A stretch of DNA of 64,000 nt from assembly GCA_001939145.1 (NCBI GenBank), contig LSRX01000682.1, forward strand, positions 229,093-293,092. Direction: 5' to 3'. Position 1 is the first letter of the stretch. Every line of letters begins with the position of its first letter. Below, in pieces: positions 29,001-39,036 of this stretch. A program made the translations under genes and the position numbers. Origin of the DNA: Symbiodinium microadriaticum (Eukaryota > Sar > Dinophyceae > Suessiales > Symbiodiniaceae). The notes below the pieces were generated by a model. That model searched no databases, was not told where the DNA came from, and worked only from the letters and a program-made list of their open reading frames with translations.

Positions 29001-30581
29001 ACTACAATGGAGACTATAGGTGGGCTTTGGGTGCATGCAGTGATGACCGTAAACCCAAAAAATGTCATGAGTCCAGAGTTGCAGAGGTACAGGCTTGCCT
29101 TGGGACCATGCAGAGAGCCCACTACCCCTTAACTAAGGAATATACCTTAAATCATAAAAATAAGGTCCCAAAAAAATCAGGTAGAATCCTTCATTAAGGT
29201 GTATTGGGTTCTCTGGGGGAGACCTCAGACCCTCAACCCTTTGGTAACGAGGTCTCTTTGCCTTGACCAAGCATCACAACAGAATTACCAGGATAGTTCT
29301 TCACCTTCCCAATGGCCGGTGCATTGTTCGGCGGTCGCGGTGTGACAACCTATGCTTCCAGAAATGCGGCTAGGGTTTGAGGACTCCCAAAAAGCCTGAG
29401 TAAGGACTGTACCCTCACCCTAGACTAAGGCAGTCCGAGGTTGAAACAGACATGCATGTATGTACCGTGTGTATGTATGTACGTATGTATATGTGTACGT
29501 GTAGGTGTATGTGTATGTATGTTTTATGCATATTTTTCTGTATTTGCGTATGTGCGTGTGTCTATATATCTATATATATATATATATATACATGTATGTA
29601 TGTATGTATGTATGTATGTATGTATGTATGTATGTATGTGTATATATGTAAGGATGCCTTCACTTTGCGGCCAGATCGGCTTATTAAAGCTTTAGTCGAG
29701 CCGGGCTCCCGTTGTGCCCTCGTCTTCTCCTTCAACTGTAAGCAGGCACAGAACCCTAAACCCTAAACCGGTTTAGGGTTTAAGGGTTTAGGGTAGAATT
29801 CTCTGGCTCCGTTCGTAAATGGGGGGTCCCCTTTCTCCCCCTGCTCAAGCTGAAAACGGAAACTGGATACACCCACAGAAACACAAAAGGAGAAAGGTTG
29901 CTACAGTGTGCTGTAGCAGCCTTCCAAATCAGAGTGCCGTCAGTGATGTTGAAAGCGCTCAACGTCCCCGGGTTGTACTCGCTGAGACCATCGAAACCTG
30001 CAATTTCTTTGGCTTTAGAGTCCTGTAGAGCTCTCACGTTCTTGGTTGTAAAGCTTTTTTGGGGAATGAGCGTTTAGGGTTTTGCGATGTAGGGTTTAAT
30101 GTCTACCCAGTATACCCTAAGCGAAGGATCCTGCTTAGAAAGGCTCGCCAAGAAGGCACGGTTTAGGGTTTAGGGTTTCGGGACCCAAAACCCTAAACCC
30201 TAATTGTTCAGAATCTGGATTTAGAGCTTTCGGCTCGCACACTCGGACAATGCAGGCGAGGCTAGTGGGCTTATGTGGGCTGGAGTGAGACGTTCAAGCA
30301 ATGAGAAAGCTGGGATCCAAACACCTAGATCGGGTTTAGGGTTTAGGGGTAAGATTTAGAGCTTTGTGGTTTTGAGGTTGGCCCTCACACCTGGTAACTC
30401 GTTGTTGTGCACTGTGAAGACCATCCCATTGCCGACGGCCGCGCTGCCATCTGTCCAGGTGCCATCCTTTCCGCCATTCTTCCAGCGCCTCGCAATTCCC
30501 CCATTGAAAGATGTAAATGTCAATTGTTCAATTGCGTATGTTCCTACAAATACAAAGCATACGTGGCGTAGATAAAACGTA

Positions 30582-30616
<35 letters not shown>

Positions 30617-33600
30617 CGAGGACATCAGCAAATCAGTAAGTAAACCAGCAAGCAAACAAATAGAATGATGCAGTAGCAGTTGTTACGGACTGCGGCGTGT
30701 TCGGTCGAGTCCTATTTAACACTCTGTCTGGACGCCGTGCCTCCTTAGTGCAAAGGTGTGGAAGGCTCTTTGGGGATGGCTGTCGATGCTACTGGTCGTT
30801 TGAAAGTTTGCTTACTCCGATGCTGCTCGTCCTGGGCCCTCTGACCGCTGCCGACAATCAAAATCCTAAACCCAAAATTCCCAGATTGAAAATACCCGAA
30901 GAACCAGTTCCAGTGCAGCCCAAGTCGCACAGCCCCGGTACGCAAGTCCAGTCGGTAAGCCTTACCCGTCAGGTCTTGAAAAATGAAGTCGCCGTTGTCC
31001 ACGAAGAGCGGTAGAAAGTTCCAAACCTGCATCAGAAGGTCTTACCTCCCTCAAGTCTCCAACTGGAAGCCGGCTTTGACTCCTGCCCCTCGGTCAACCG
31101 CCAAAGCCTAAACGCTAAGACTCTTGCAAGACCCTCATTAGCTGATCAACGCCTAAAACCGACACCTCAAACCCCTCAAGTCCCTAAAGCAGCCATTTAC
31201 AGTCCCTAAACCCTAAACCATAAAGCAGCCGAGCGGCGGGACTGTCCGGCTCAAAGCTCCACATCGGACTTCCATTGCTGGCGTTCAGGGCCTGGACCTG
31301 GCTCTTAGGGCTTAGGGTTTTGGGGCTTAGGGCTTTTTTCCTTCAGGGTTTAGGGTTTAGGGTTTTGGGGCTTACGGCTTTTTTCCTTCAGGGTTTAGGG
31401 TTTAGGGGGTACCTGGCTCTTAGGGTTTAGGGTTTGGGGCTTAGGGCTGAGGATTTTTGGGGCTATAGGGCTTAGGGTTCAGGGGTTAGGGCTTAGGAGG
31501 GTTTAGGGTGTAGGGTTTAGGGCTTAGGGTTTTGAGCTTAGGGTTTGGGGTTTAGGGCATAGGGTTTTGGTGCTTAGAGCTTAGGGTTCAGGGTTTAGGG
31601 CTGAGGGTTTGGGGCTTAGGGTGTAGGGCTTCGGGTTTGGGGCTTAAGGTGTAGGGCTTAGGGTTTGGCACCACATAAACCCCCAAACCCTAAACCGCAA
31701 ACCCGCAAAAGCCGTTATAGAACCCGTGAACGGAGCCCTAGCCCAAACCCTATAGAAGCCGTTTAAGTCCAAGTAAAGGAACCCTGAACCCCATCAAAAA
31801 ACAAAAACAAACACCCCTCTTTCCGCAGCACATCGCACTCGTGGCCTCCAAAAACTAAAACCGCGAAACCCTAAACTCTAAACCCTCAGCCCTAAACCCT
31901 GAGCACTAAACCCTAAACCCTATACATCCTAAACTCTAAACCCTCAGCCCTAAAACCTAAGCACTAAACCCTAAACCCTATACATCCTAAACGCGAAACC
32001 CTAGGTGCAGCCTTGTGGTTCGCCGCGCCATGCGGCCCAGGCTCGTGCCAGTCGCATGCCGCGACCACCACTCCATCGTTTGCCATGGTGAAGCCGTTGT
32101 CCTTGTAGAGTTGCTGGCTTAGGCTTTAGGGTGTTGGTGAAGTCGTTGTCCTTTTAGAGTTGCCGGCTTGGGCTTTAGGGTTTTGGTGAAGTCGTTGTCC
32201 TTGTAGAGTTGCTGGCTTAGGCTTTAGGGTGTTGGTGAAGTCGTTGTCCTTTTAGAGTTGCTGGCTTAGGCTTTAGGGTTTTGGTGAAGTCGTTGTCCTT
32301 TTAGAGTTGCTGGCTTAGGCTTTAGGGTTTTGGTGAAGTCGTTGTCCTTTTAGAGTTGCTGGCTTAGGCTTTAGGGTTTTGGTGAAGTCGTTGTCCTTTT
32401 AGAGTTGCTGGCTTAGGCTTTAGGGTTTTGGTGAAGTCGTTGTCCTTTTAGAGTTGCTGGCTTAGGCTTTAGGGTTTTGGTGAAGTCGTTGTCCTTTTAG
32501 AGTTGCTGGCTTAGGCTTTAGGGTTTTGGTGAAGTCGTTGTCCTTTTAGAGTTGCTGGCTTAGGCTTTAGGGTTTTGGTGAAGTCGTTGTCCTTTTAGAG
32601 TTGCTGGCTTAGGCTTTAGGGTTTTGGTGAAGTCGTTGTCCTTTTAGAGTTGCTGGCTTAGGCTTTAGGGTTTTGGTGAAGTCGTTGTCCTTTTAGAGTT
32701 GCTGGCTTAGGCTTTAGGGTTTTGGTGAAGTCGTTGTCCTTTTAGAGTTGCTGGCTTAGGCTTTAGGGTTTTGGTGAAGTCGTTGTCCTTTTAGAGTTGC
32801 TGGCTTAGGCTTTAGGGTTTTGGTGAAGTCGTTGTCCTTTTAGAGTTGCTGGCTTAGGCTTTAGGGTTTTGGTGAAGTCGTTGTCCTTTTAGAGTTGCTG
32901 GCTTAGGCTTTAGGGTTTTGCTTTTAGAGTTGCTGGCCTAGGCTTTAGGGTTTTGGTGAAGTCGTTGTCCTTTTAGAGTTGCTGGCTTAGGGTTTGGGGA
33001 TTTGGTGAAGCCGTGGTCCTTTTAGAGTTGCTGGTTTAGGGTTTGGGGATTTGGTGAAGCCGTGGTCCGTTTAGAGTTGCTGGTTTAAGGTTTGGGTTTT
33101 TGGTGAAGTGGTTTTCCTTTTAGGGTTGCCATGGTGAAGTCTCTGTCCTCACGTTCGGTTGGAGGGATCTACACAAGGCCCTATATGGTTTGAAGAGGCT
33201 TCACACGGTTTAGGATTGTTGGCGGGTTCTAAGCGGAGCTTTGAGGTTAAGGGTTTGAGGGTTTGTGTCCCCTTCCTACTCTTGCCAGGCACGAGGTCGG
33301 TTTTTCGGGGTTCTATGCACTAAATGTTAGGGGTCCACAGGTAACATCCAAAAAAGTCATCAGGGCCTGTGCGAAATCACTGTTTCATGAAACCATGTTC
33401 AAAAGCTCCCTTTTGCAACCCTGATTAGACTGTAAAACCCCTAAACCCCAGAACCCTCCAGCCTAAAACCCTGAACCCTACAACCTAAACCTAAGCCCTA
33501 AACCTCCTTCCCTCTCTGACATAAAACTGGTTGGCCCTTTAAAGCCTCTGAACAAATATTAGTAAATAGGGTCGTCCTAAGCCCAATAAGGGAAAGTATA

Positions 33601-36600
33601 AAATATCCCAAAGGCCTAGCTAGTAAAAGGTGTCCTGCCCAATCTCCTCAGCGACCTGGGTCTTCCAGACCACCTCGCCCTTCTCCATGTCCTCTGGGCA
33701 AGTGCGAGCCGAGGTTTTAGGGTCTGAGGTCTAGGTGGATTTAGGGTTTAGGGTTTCAGGGTTTAGGGTCTAAGGTTTGGGTTGAGGGTTTAGGGTCTAA
33801 GGTTTAGGAGGTCTCGGACAAGCCTGGCAAGGTCTGCAGCAATACTGGTTCAAGGAGGTTTGGGTTTAGGGTTAAGGAGTTTAGGGTTTGGAGTGTAGAG
33901 TTTAGGGTAGGAGTTTAGGAGTTTAGGGTTTAGGGCTTGGGAGGGTTTCTGCTCTGGCGACTGGGCAGGTCTCGCGGCGTTCGCACTAAAGGTTCAGGCT
34001 TTCAACGTTTAGGACAAGGGTTTAGCGTTCGGAGTTCAGGGTTTAAGGGGTTTTTGAGTTGCCTCGGTATTATCACCCCCCCCCTTCTCCCTTTTCGCCC
34101 AGATGTGCCCTAAAACCCAAAGCCTGACAAGTTATCCCGAAGCAAGAGCCAGCTGGCGAGGTCCAGAGCGACGACATTCCCTTTCGTGTCGCTTCCAAAA
34201 ACCTTGCCGTCGTAGAGGGAGGGAGCATCCATCATCTGTGCCGGTAGACAGATGTGTTCCCTGAGATTGTCAAGGTCTTCACACATGCTAGACTCTTAGA
34301 CCCGAAACAGTATACACTAGAATCCCAAATCGCTGTTTAGGCTTGGCTTGAGGCCCTGTTCTGGAGAGTTTGAATGCTGCGTGCAAGCCAAGACAGAGTT
34401 GTTTTCGGGCTCAGTGGTGAGATTGAACGCTTTGTGGAAGGCTCCGTTACAGTTCCTTTTTGCGGCTTATACTTAGGATCCTAGAAGGTAATCCCAAAGA
34501 GGAACTACAATGGAGCCTATGGGTATTGGTGAGGGGGCCTATCATGCCTGTGATTGCCTGTGCCAAACACCGTACCGGCCATGCATGTTCATGTTCATGG
34601 CTTCTCATGCACGGGGGGGCTACGGTGGCAAGTGTGGGTGTGTAGGGATTTTAGGCTGGGTTCCTAGCATGCCTAGGACCCCGAGCCCCTAAACCACAAA
34701 ACAACAAATCGGCGAGGGGCCAGAGCTGCTTGCCATTGTGATCGAACTTTCTCACCCCGTCCGCACCGGAGAGGTAGACGTTGCCTGGAGAGGCTTTCCA
34801 GGCAGTGTTGAGGCGTTTCCTTTAGGTCTCAAATTCGCAGAGGGGTCGAACCTGGCTTTTCTTGGAAGTTCGTCGTCTTCCGTAAACCCTAAACCCTAAA
34901 CCCTGCGGGCTTTGTGAGGGGTTCCTGGCATCTCAAAAACGGATGCCAGCATCTTTCAAGTCGTTCCCGAAAGCGCCGAGGAGAGACTAAAGACTTGGGA
35001 GTGGCAAAAAAGGTGTCACGGCGGTTTAGGGTTAAGGGTTTAGGGTAAAGCACTGAATAATAATAATAATAATAATAATAGTAATAATAATTATTATTAT
35101 TATTAGAATTAGAATATATAGGGATTTGGGGCTACAATTACAATAAGGAACTCCCACAATAGGGGCCTTAATAATTAGACTAGGGATTTTGGGGCTGCAA
35201 TTGCAATAAGGAACTCCCAACATATAGTATTGGTAATTGTCTAGACCCCTTTATTCTAGGGGTGCAGGGGGGTCTAAGTAGACCCTAAAAACTCTAAACC
35301 CTAAACGGATGATCGGATGTTCGAAGGCAGGAACCAAAACTCCACGGCGATCGTGCAGGGGGCAGGTGAAGGATCAGGGGACGTTGCAAATATCCCACAA
35401 GCTAGGGTGAGGGTTTAGGGTTTAGGGGCCCGCAAGCATCTGCTTAACATTTCCGATGTATACTTAGGGTCATGAACCCCTATATACAAAGCATTGCTGC
35501 CTCTATTTACTTCCAGCTTTGAAAACCCATGTGAGAAGTTTGTTGAATCCCAAAGACAGACCACGTTTACAACCACATTATCCTCTGAGCCTATCTTTCA
35601 GATGACAGGAACGGTGGTAGGTAAAGTATGTCCCGCCCATCGTCGTGTGAGGACTCATGTTGTCGTGAAGGCGAGTTGCGCTTGTGGTCGATCGCCGTTC
35701 CATAGGTCAGCGTTGCAAACCTTCGTGCCGTTGAAGGAGCCCTCCCTATCGCACTCTTCATAGAACCTTGAAGCTCCTTTCTCGAACCCTGTCGAGTTCT
35801 CCTCATAATCCTTCATAGAACCCTTGCAGTGACGCCCAAGATATGAAAACTTCAGCGGTCTGATGCGGCCTTTGTCAACGGCGTGTGCAGGAAAAAAAGT
35901 GCTACTCGGCCTAAGCATAGTTTCTCTCTCACAGAAAGCAGCAACCTGATAGAGCAAGTGCGCCTCAAAGGCTTCATTGAAATATGCTACCAGTAGTTGA
36001 GATGACCCGCAGGTAGCTGAGTCAACGGAAACTGGCCCCTGAAAGGTATCAAACTGAGATAAAGCCTGTGGCGCGTGCAAGATCTTGGACGGATACCACC
36101 TACTTCCTCAAAAGTCATAAGGGTCTTAATACAAAGCCAGAACAATGTTCTGGCAGCTCAAAGTTCCCCCGGTCTGCTGCCACCCGGCCTTCCATCAGGA
36201 TGGGACCAATTCCACGCATGCTTGTGCGCAAGGTCAAAGGGTGCCGAAGCGTTGGAGACGGCATAGTACGGGAAGTTCCCACGCCCCGAGGACCAGTGGT
36301 ACACATCCTCTTCGAAAGGAAAGGCGGGAGATGGAGTATAATTAGCGGCCTGAATATAGTTCGACTAGTTATAGAGGCTTGCCTTTCAAAACGTGCAGGA
36401 TCTGATGTGATCGCAGAATCAATGTCCGCCGAAGCTGTGTTCTTCGTATCCGGATAACCCTAGGGGTCTAACTACCAACATGGCATTTGCTTTTAAATGG
36501 CCATGGCAAAGTATATTCTATTTTGATATTTTGGGCCATTTGAACTAAGTTCATGGAATGTGCGGTATCGCAGCACCGGCCCGATTGCATTCACATCTAC

Positions 36601-37469
36601 GGCGGGTGCGCCTTCTTGCCGCTTTCACGCGCTTGCGCCTTGGCCTGCAGCATTGAGAGACCAGGCCTTTCTCCGTCCTTGCCTCAGTCACGGGGGGTAC
36701 ACTACACTTCAGGGGTTACGGCTGAGGATTCCGGGCTTCCTGCGAGACTCCGAAACCCCGAACAGACCTTATAAGCTGTTAGACGGATCCGCCGGCAATG
36801 TAAAGTGCATCCCTTAAGTTTGGTATTTTGGAGTCTCTGGGCTAGGGGCTCTAGGTGTTGCTGTAAAGGCTCCCTAACTACGCTCTACGTTACAAGACAC
36901 AACAGATCCCGAGGCTGAGCGTTCCAATTCCATCCCATATCAACCAACAACATGGGATCACACACGGGTTACGGTTGTGGGACAGTGTTGGGCTGTTTGC
37001 AAAGTCCTACACCGCTTGCATAGTGTCTGCAGACGTGTTTGTATATACATGTCAGTGTATGCAGATAGATACACATATACATATCGATAAGTCTATAAGC
37101 CGTTCCCTACGTACGGGATACAAAACGCAAAGTCGAAATTCAAGTACTTACAGATCCCAACAACTGTGAACACTAGATACCTCGACACGCCCAAGTCGAA
37201 AAAAGACAGCTCTGCGAACAATCAAAACGGGCAAAATGCACAACTAGCATGCACGTAGAAGTTTTGATCAATTCAAAGAGACCTTGACCTACAACAGTCC
37301 CCTAGCCCCTCAAGGTGCTAATGCAAAAATCATAAGGCACGCAGACCCGCAAATCCTAAACCACATACGCCCACGGATTTGCTACCGGGTGGCAGTCTGC
37401 GTCCACTGCATCGCCCAAGCAGCATCCGACCGACACAGCGGCTAAGGAAGCCCAAATTCGCCGGGCCAT
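26032..37469 (-). CDS. PQQ-type beta-propeller protein, secreted or membrane-anchored, 16 exons
   Basis: Sixteen exons join in phase to 1368 nt (455 aa). 5' to 3': 37386-37469, 36189-36349, 35680-35720, 34714-34784, 34154-34235, 33635-33693, 32012-32113, 31238-31291, 30935-31026, 30391-30488, 29921-29997, 28605-28665, 28393-28464, 27410-27483, 26360-26443, 26032-26187 (stop TAG). The start gives a signal peptide (MARRIWASLAAVSVGCCLG). Blade motifs follow in the usual order of PQQ-like (quinoprotein/BamB-type) propellers: RNVYLSGADGVRKFD, APSLYDGKVFGSDTKGNVVA, MEKGEVVWKTQ, GDFIFQDLTGKAYRLDLRTG, PGTLSAFNITDGTLIW, DADTGILRW, WSAPTIDAQGTVFVGNE, DGDGTIFGDEEVSGYDT and SSPAIAPG. The C-terminus adds a hydrophobic tail (LVFFVVACLGAF), a possible membrane anchor. 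The product is probably an extracytoplasmic propeller; ligand and reaction are unknown. Donors are mostly GC or GA. The exon at 28605-28665 and the exact ends of 30935 and 37386 are the least certain. Confidence 0.85.
26207..26275. repeat. telomere-like repeat in the last intron of the propeller gene
   Basis: About eight GGGTTTA or GGGTTAGG copies between exons 26032-26187 and 26360-26443. Confidence 0.8.
26620..27270. repeat. diverged tandem repeat of about 50-90 bp in an intron
   Basis: Recurring blocks such as CAATTGCTTTT, TTTTCCCAATTG and ACTCAGAAAAGCG with Lys/Gln/Asn-rich translations occupy the intron between exons 27410-27483 and 26360-26443. Long open frames here (up to 197 codons on minus) are low-complexity translations of the repeat, not genes. 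Confidence 0.55.
27648..27935. repeat. telomere-like repeat cluster with strand switch
   Basis: CCCTAAA copies at about 27648-27712, then TTTAGGG copies at about 27801-27935, all inside one intron of the propeller gene. The facing orientations could fold into a stem. Confidence 0.8.
27947..28053. repeat. palindromic element, family A copy 2
   Basis: Ends are AGTTCTCCAAAGTAGGGTCC and GGGACCCTAATTTAGAGAAT. It sits within the propeller-gene intron 27484-28392. Confidence 0.75.
28921..29022. repeat. palindromic element, family D copy 1
   Basis: CTATAGTCTCCATTGT at the left mirrors ACAATGGAGACTATAG at the right, with TTCCTTTTTGG / AAAAAGGGAA inside. It lies in the 1.25-kb intron 28666-29920. Confidence 0.75.
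29111..29216. repeat. palindromic element, family C copy 3
   Basis: AGAGAGCCCACTACCCCTTA at the left and GTGTATTGGGTTCTCT at the right, in the same intron as the family D element about 90 bp away. Confidence 0.75.
29452..29660. repeat. (GTAT)n / (TA)n microsatellite
   Basis: Degenerate then perfect ATGT/GTAT tetranucleotides with a TA run at about 29568-29590. It gives spurious V/Y/M/C-rich frames and is intronic to the propeller gene. Confidence 0.9.
30580..30614. repeat. (TA)n and (GTAT)n microsatellite
   Basis: A TA run followed by ATGT copies, within the intron upstream of exon 30391-30488. Confidence 0.8.
31303..31670. repeat. large degenerate telomere-like cluster
   Basis: About 25 copies of TTAGGG-type units with spacers such as GGGGCTTAGGGCTT. 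It includes an imperfect duplicated block (GCTTTTTTCCTTCAGGGTTT twice, about 31324-31400). The cluster occupies the intron between exons 31238-31291 and 32012-32113. Confidence 0.8.
31871..31988. repeat. two tandem 58-bp copies of a telomere-derived unit
   Basis: A unit that contains CTCTAAACCCTCAGCCCTAA and ends CCCTATACATCCTAAA occurs twice back to back, differing by a few bases. It shows amplification of an already degenerate telomere-like stretch. Confidence 0.75.
32086..33130. repeat. 49-bp minisatellite carrying a splice acceptor and exon start, about 18-20 copies
   Basis: The unit is 49 bp. On the minus strand it contains AAAGCCTAAGCCAG (the acceptor) followed by CAACTCTAAAAGGACAACG. 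The right-most transcript copy coincides with the true start of exon 32012-32113, which reads CAACTCTACAAGGACAACGG. Copies differ from the exon by TAC to TAA (an in-frame stop) and GGC to GAC. The array is nearly homogeneous from 32162 to 32990, with one short deletion near 32930 and decayed copies to 33130. It lies in the intron between exons 33635-33693 and 32012-32113. Confidence 0.9.
34442..34526. repeat. palindromic element, family D copy 2
   Basis: GGCTCCGTTACAGTTCC at the left mirrors GGAACTACAATGGAGCC at the right, about 85 bp in all, within the intron 34236-34713. Confidence 0.7.
35056..35105. repeat. (TAA)n / (TTA)n microsatellite
   Basis: AAT trinucleotides switching to TTA, a small AT-rich palindrome inside an intron. 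Confidence 0.85.
35111..35222. repeat. tandem pair of family H element
   Basis: Two about 46-bp copies containing TTTGGGGCTACAATTACAAT and TTTGGGGCTGCAATTGCAAT flank AGGGGCCTTAATAATTAGAC. The GGGCCTTAATAATT core recurs at about 4291, and a near copy (GGGCCTCAATAATT) at about 63030. Confidence 0.6.
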
Positions 37470-37654
37470 TTGCTTCAAAACTTCGGGCGAAAGCGAAGTG
37501 AAACCAAAAGTGGATATGAAAACACAGCCGAGGTCCTTCAGCCGAGACTGTGGCAGGAAGCTCTCTTGACATCTGTGTGGGAAGAAGCCCGGAACCCAGT
37601 GACCCTCTAGCTGATACTATGCTGTACTATACTTTACAGTTAGAGTACTACATA

Positions 37655-37706
37655 CTATATATATATATACACATACATACATACATACATACATACATAC
37701 ATACCG
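37655..37706. repeat. (TA)n and (CATA)n microsatellite
   Basis: A TA run followed by about ten CATA units, upstream of the propeller gene start. Confidence 0.9.
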
Positions 37707-39036
37707 TACACTTCTTGCTCTGTACTGCAAGCACCTTATACGATATACTGCATAAAATCTCATACACTGCATATCAAATTAACCTCCGGGTGGGCCCGAA
37801 ATTTCTGAGGATAGCTTCTCTTTCGCGGCTCGGTTTATTCGGGTCCTTTTACTTAGCACCAGATCGTTCAGGTCTCCGAGTTTCTGAAGCGGTTTAGGGT
37901 TTAGGGGTTTAAGTTTAGGCGAAACAAACATGTCATGAAGCAGGTGCCGCTTGCAGGTTTAGTGGTCCATGCTTCCTCTATGCAACCGCAACCGAATCCG
38001 AAGTGCCAAGCCTTTCCCAGGGTTCGAGTGTCTGTTGCGGTTTTGTCTTAACTCATGAGCTGTATCTATTGATTTTGGCTGTTGTAATCTCCCTCGTGTT
38101 TTGTTCTCGCTCTCGCTCTCTCTCTCTCTCTCTGTCTCTCTCTTCTCTGGCAGTATCAGTGCATAAACAAAACTGACCAACTCCCAAAGCTTAATCTGGT
38201 GGCTCTGAAAGAACTGAGTTTGGAAAATATTTGGGCTTGATATAGACCCTTTCAGGGGACTGGGCTTGGGGTTTAGGGCTTTAACTGCCCTACTGATGGC
38301 AACCCCTGAAACACAAAAAAGCTGTGAACCACTAGAAGAACGCCCGCCCGCCCATGAAAGGTACCCCTAAACCCTCATAAACAACCTTCATCAACAAAAC
38401 TCCCACATCGCCCAGCAGCCCACAAAACTGCATCGCCGCGCGCGAAGCCGCCCTAGGCTCTTGACAGCTACTGTTTTTTCGCGCTGTAAGGTTTCCGGCT
38501 TTACGGCTTTTGGAGTCGTGGGATTCGGGATTCAGGACTTAGGTCTCTGAAGTTTGCACAAGGCAGGCAGGGCATGAACTACTACAACAGCACATGCTCA
38601 GGCTCAACACAGAATTTCCCCGGGCCCCGGGGTTTAGGTTGCTGGATAAAGAGCTGTAATGGGTCTGACTGACCGGATACTGCCACAGATGCAAGCAAGG
38701 TACCACAAACTGGAGTACATGAGGCGAACTTTGTAAAGAAGAGAGTTTACGTATGTAGGCACGAAATATATTTCTAAATGCTGTAGACATTCAGGTGGAA
38801 TACAGGGGCCATGCTAGAAATAGCTTGGGAACCATGTGGCTGCTGAGAAGCTATTGATGCATGGTTCAGTTGTGACCTCTCTCTCACTGACCAGTAGTGT
38901 CCGAGCAGCCTAACCTGGCAGCCAATGTTTGGCTGGTGCTTAGGCAGACTACAATCGAGCACCGGAAGGATCATGCGGAATGATTGTGCGGGTCAGGCAG
39001 AAGTGACAAGGACTGGGACATGACAAAACCTGGGAC

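Noticed and set aside
32086-33130. CRISPR-like regular repeats
   Set aside because: The 49-bp units are contiguous without unique spacers, contain telomere-like sequence and derive from the adjacent exon; the genome is eukaryotic.
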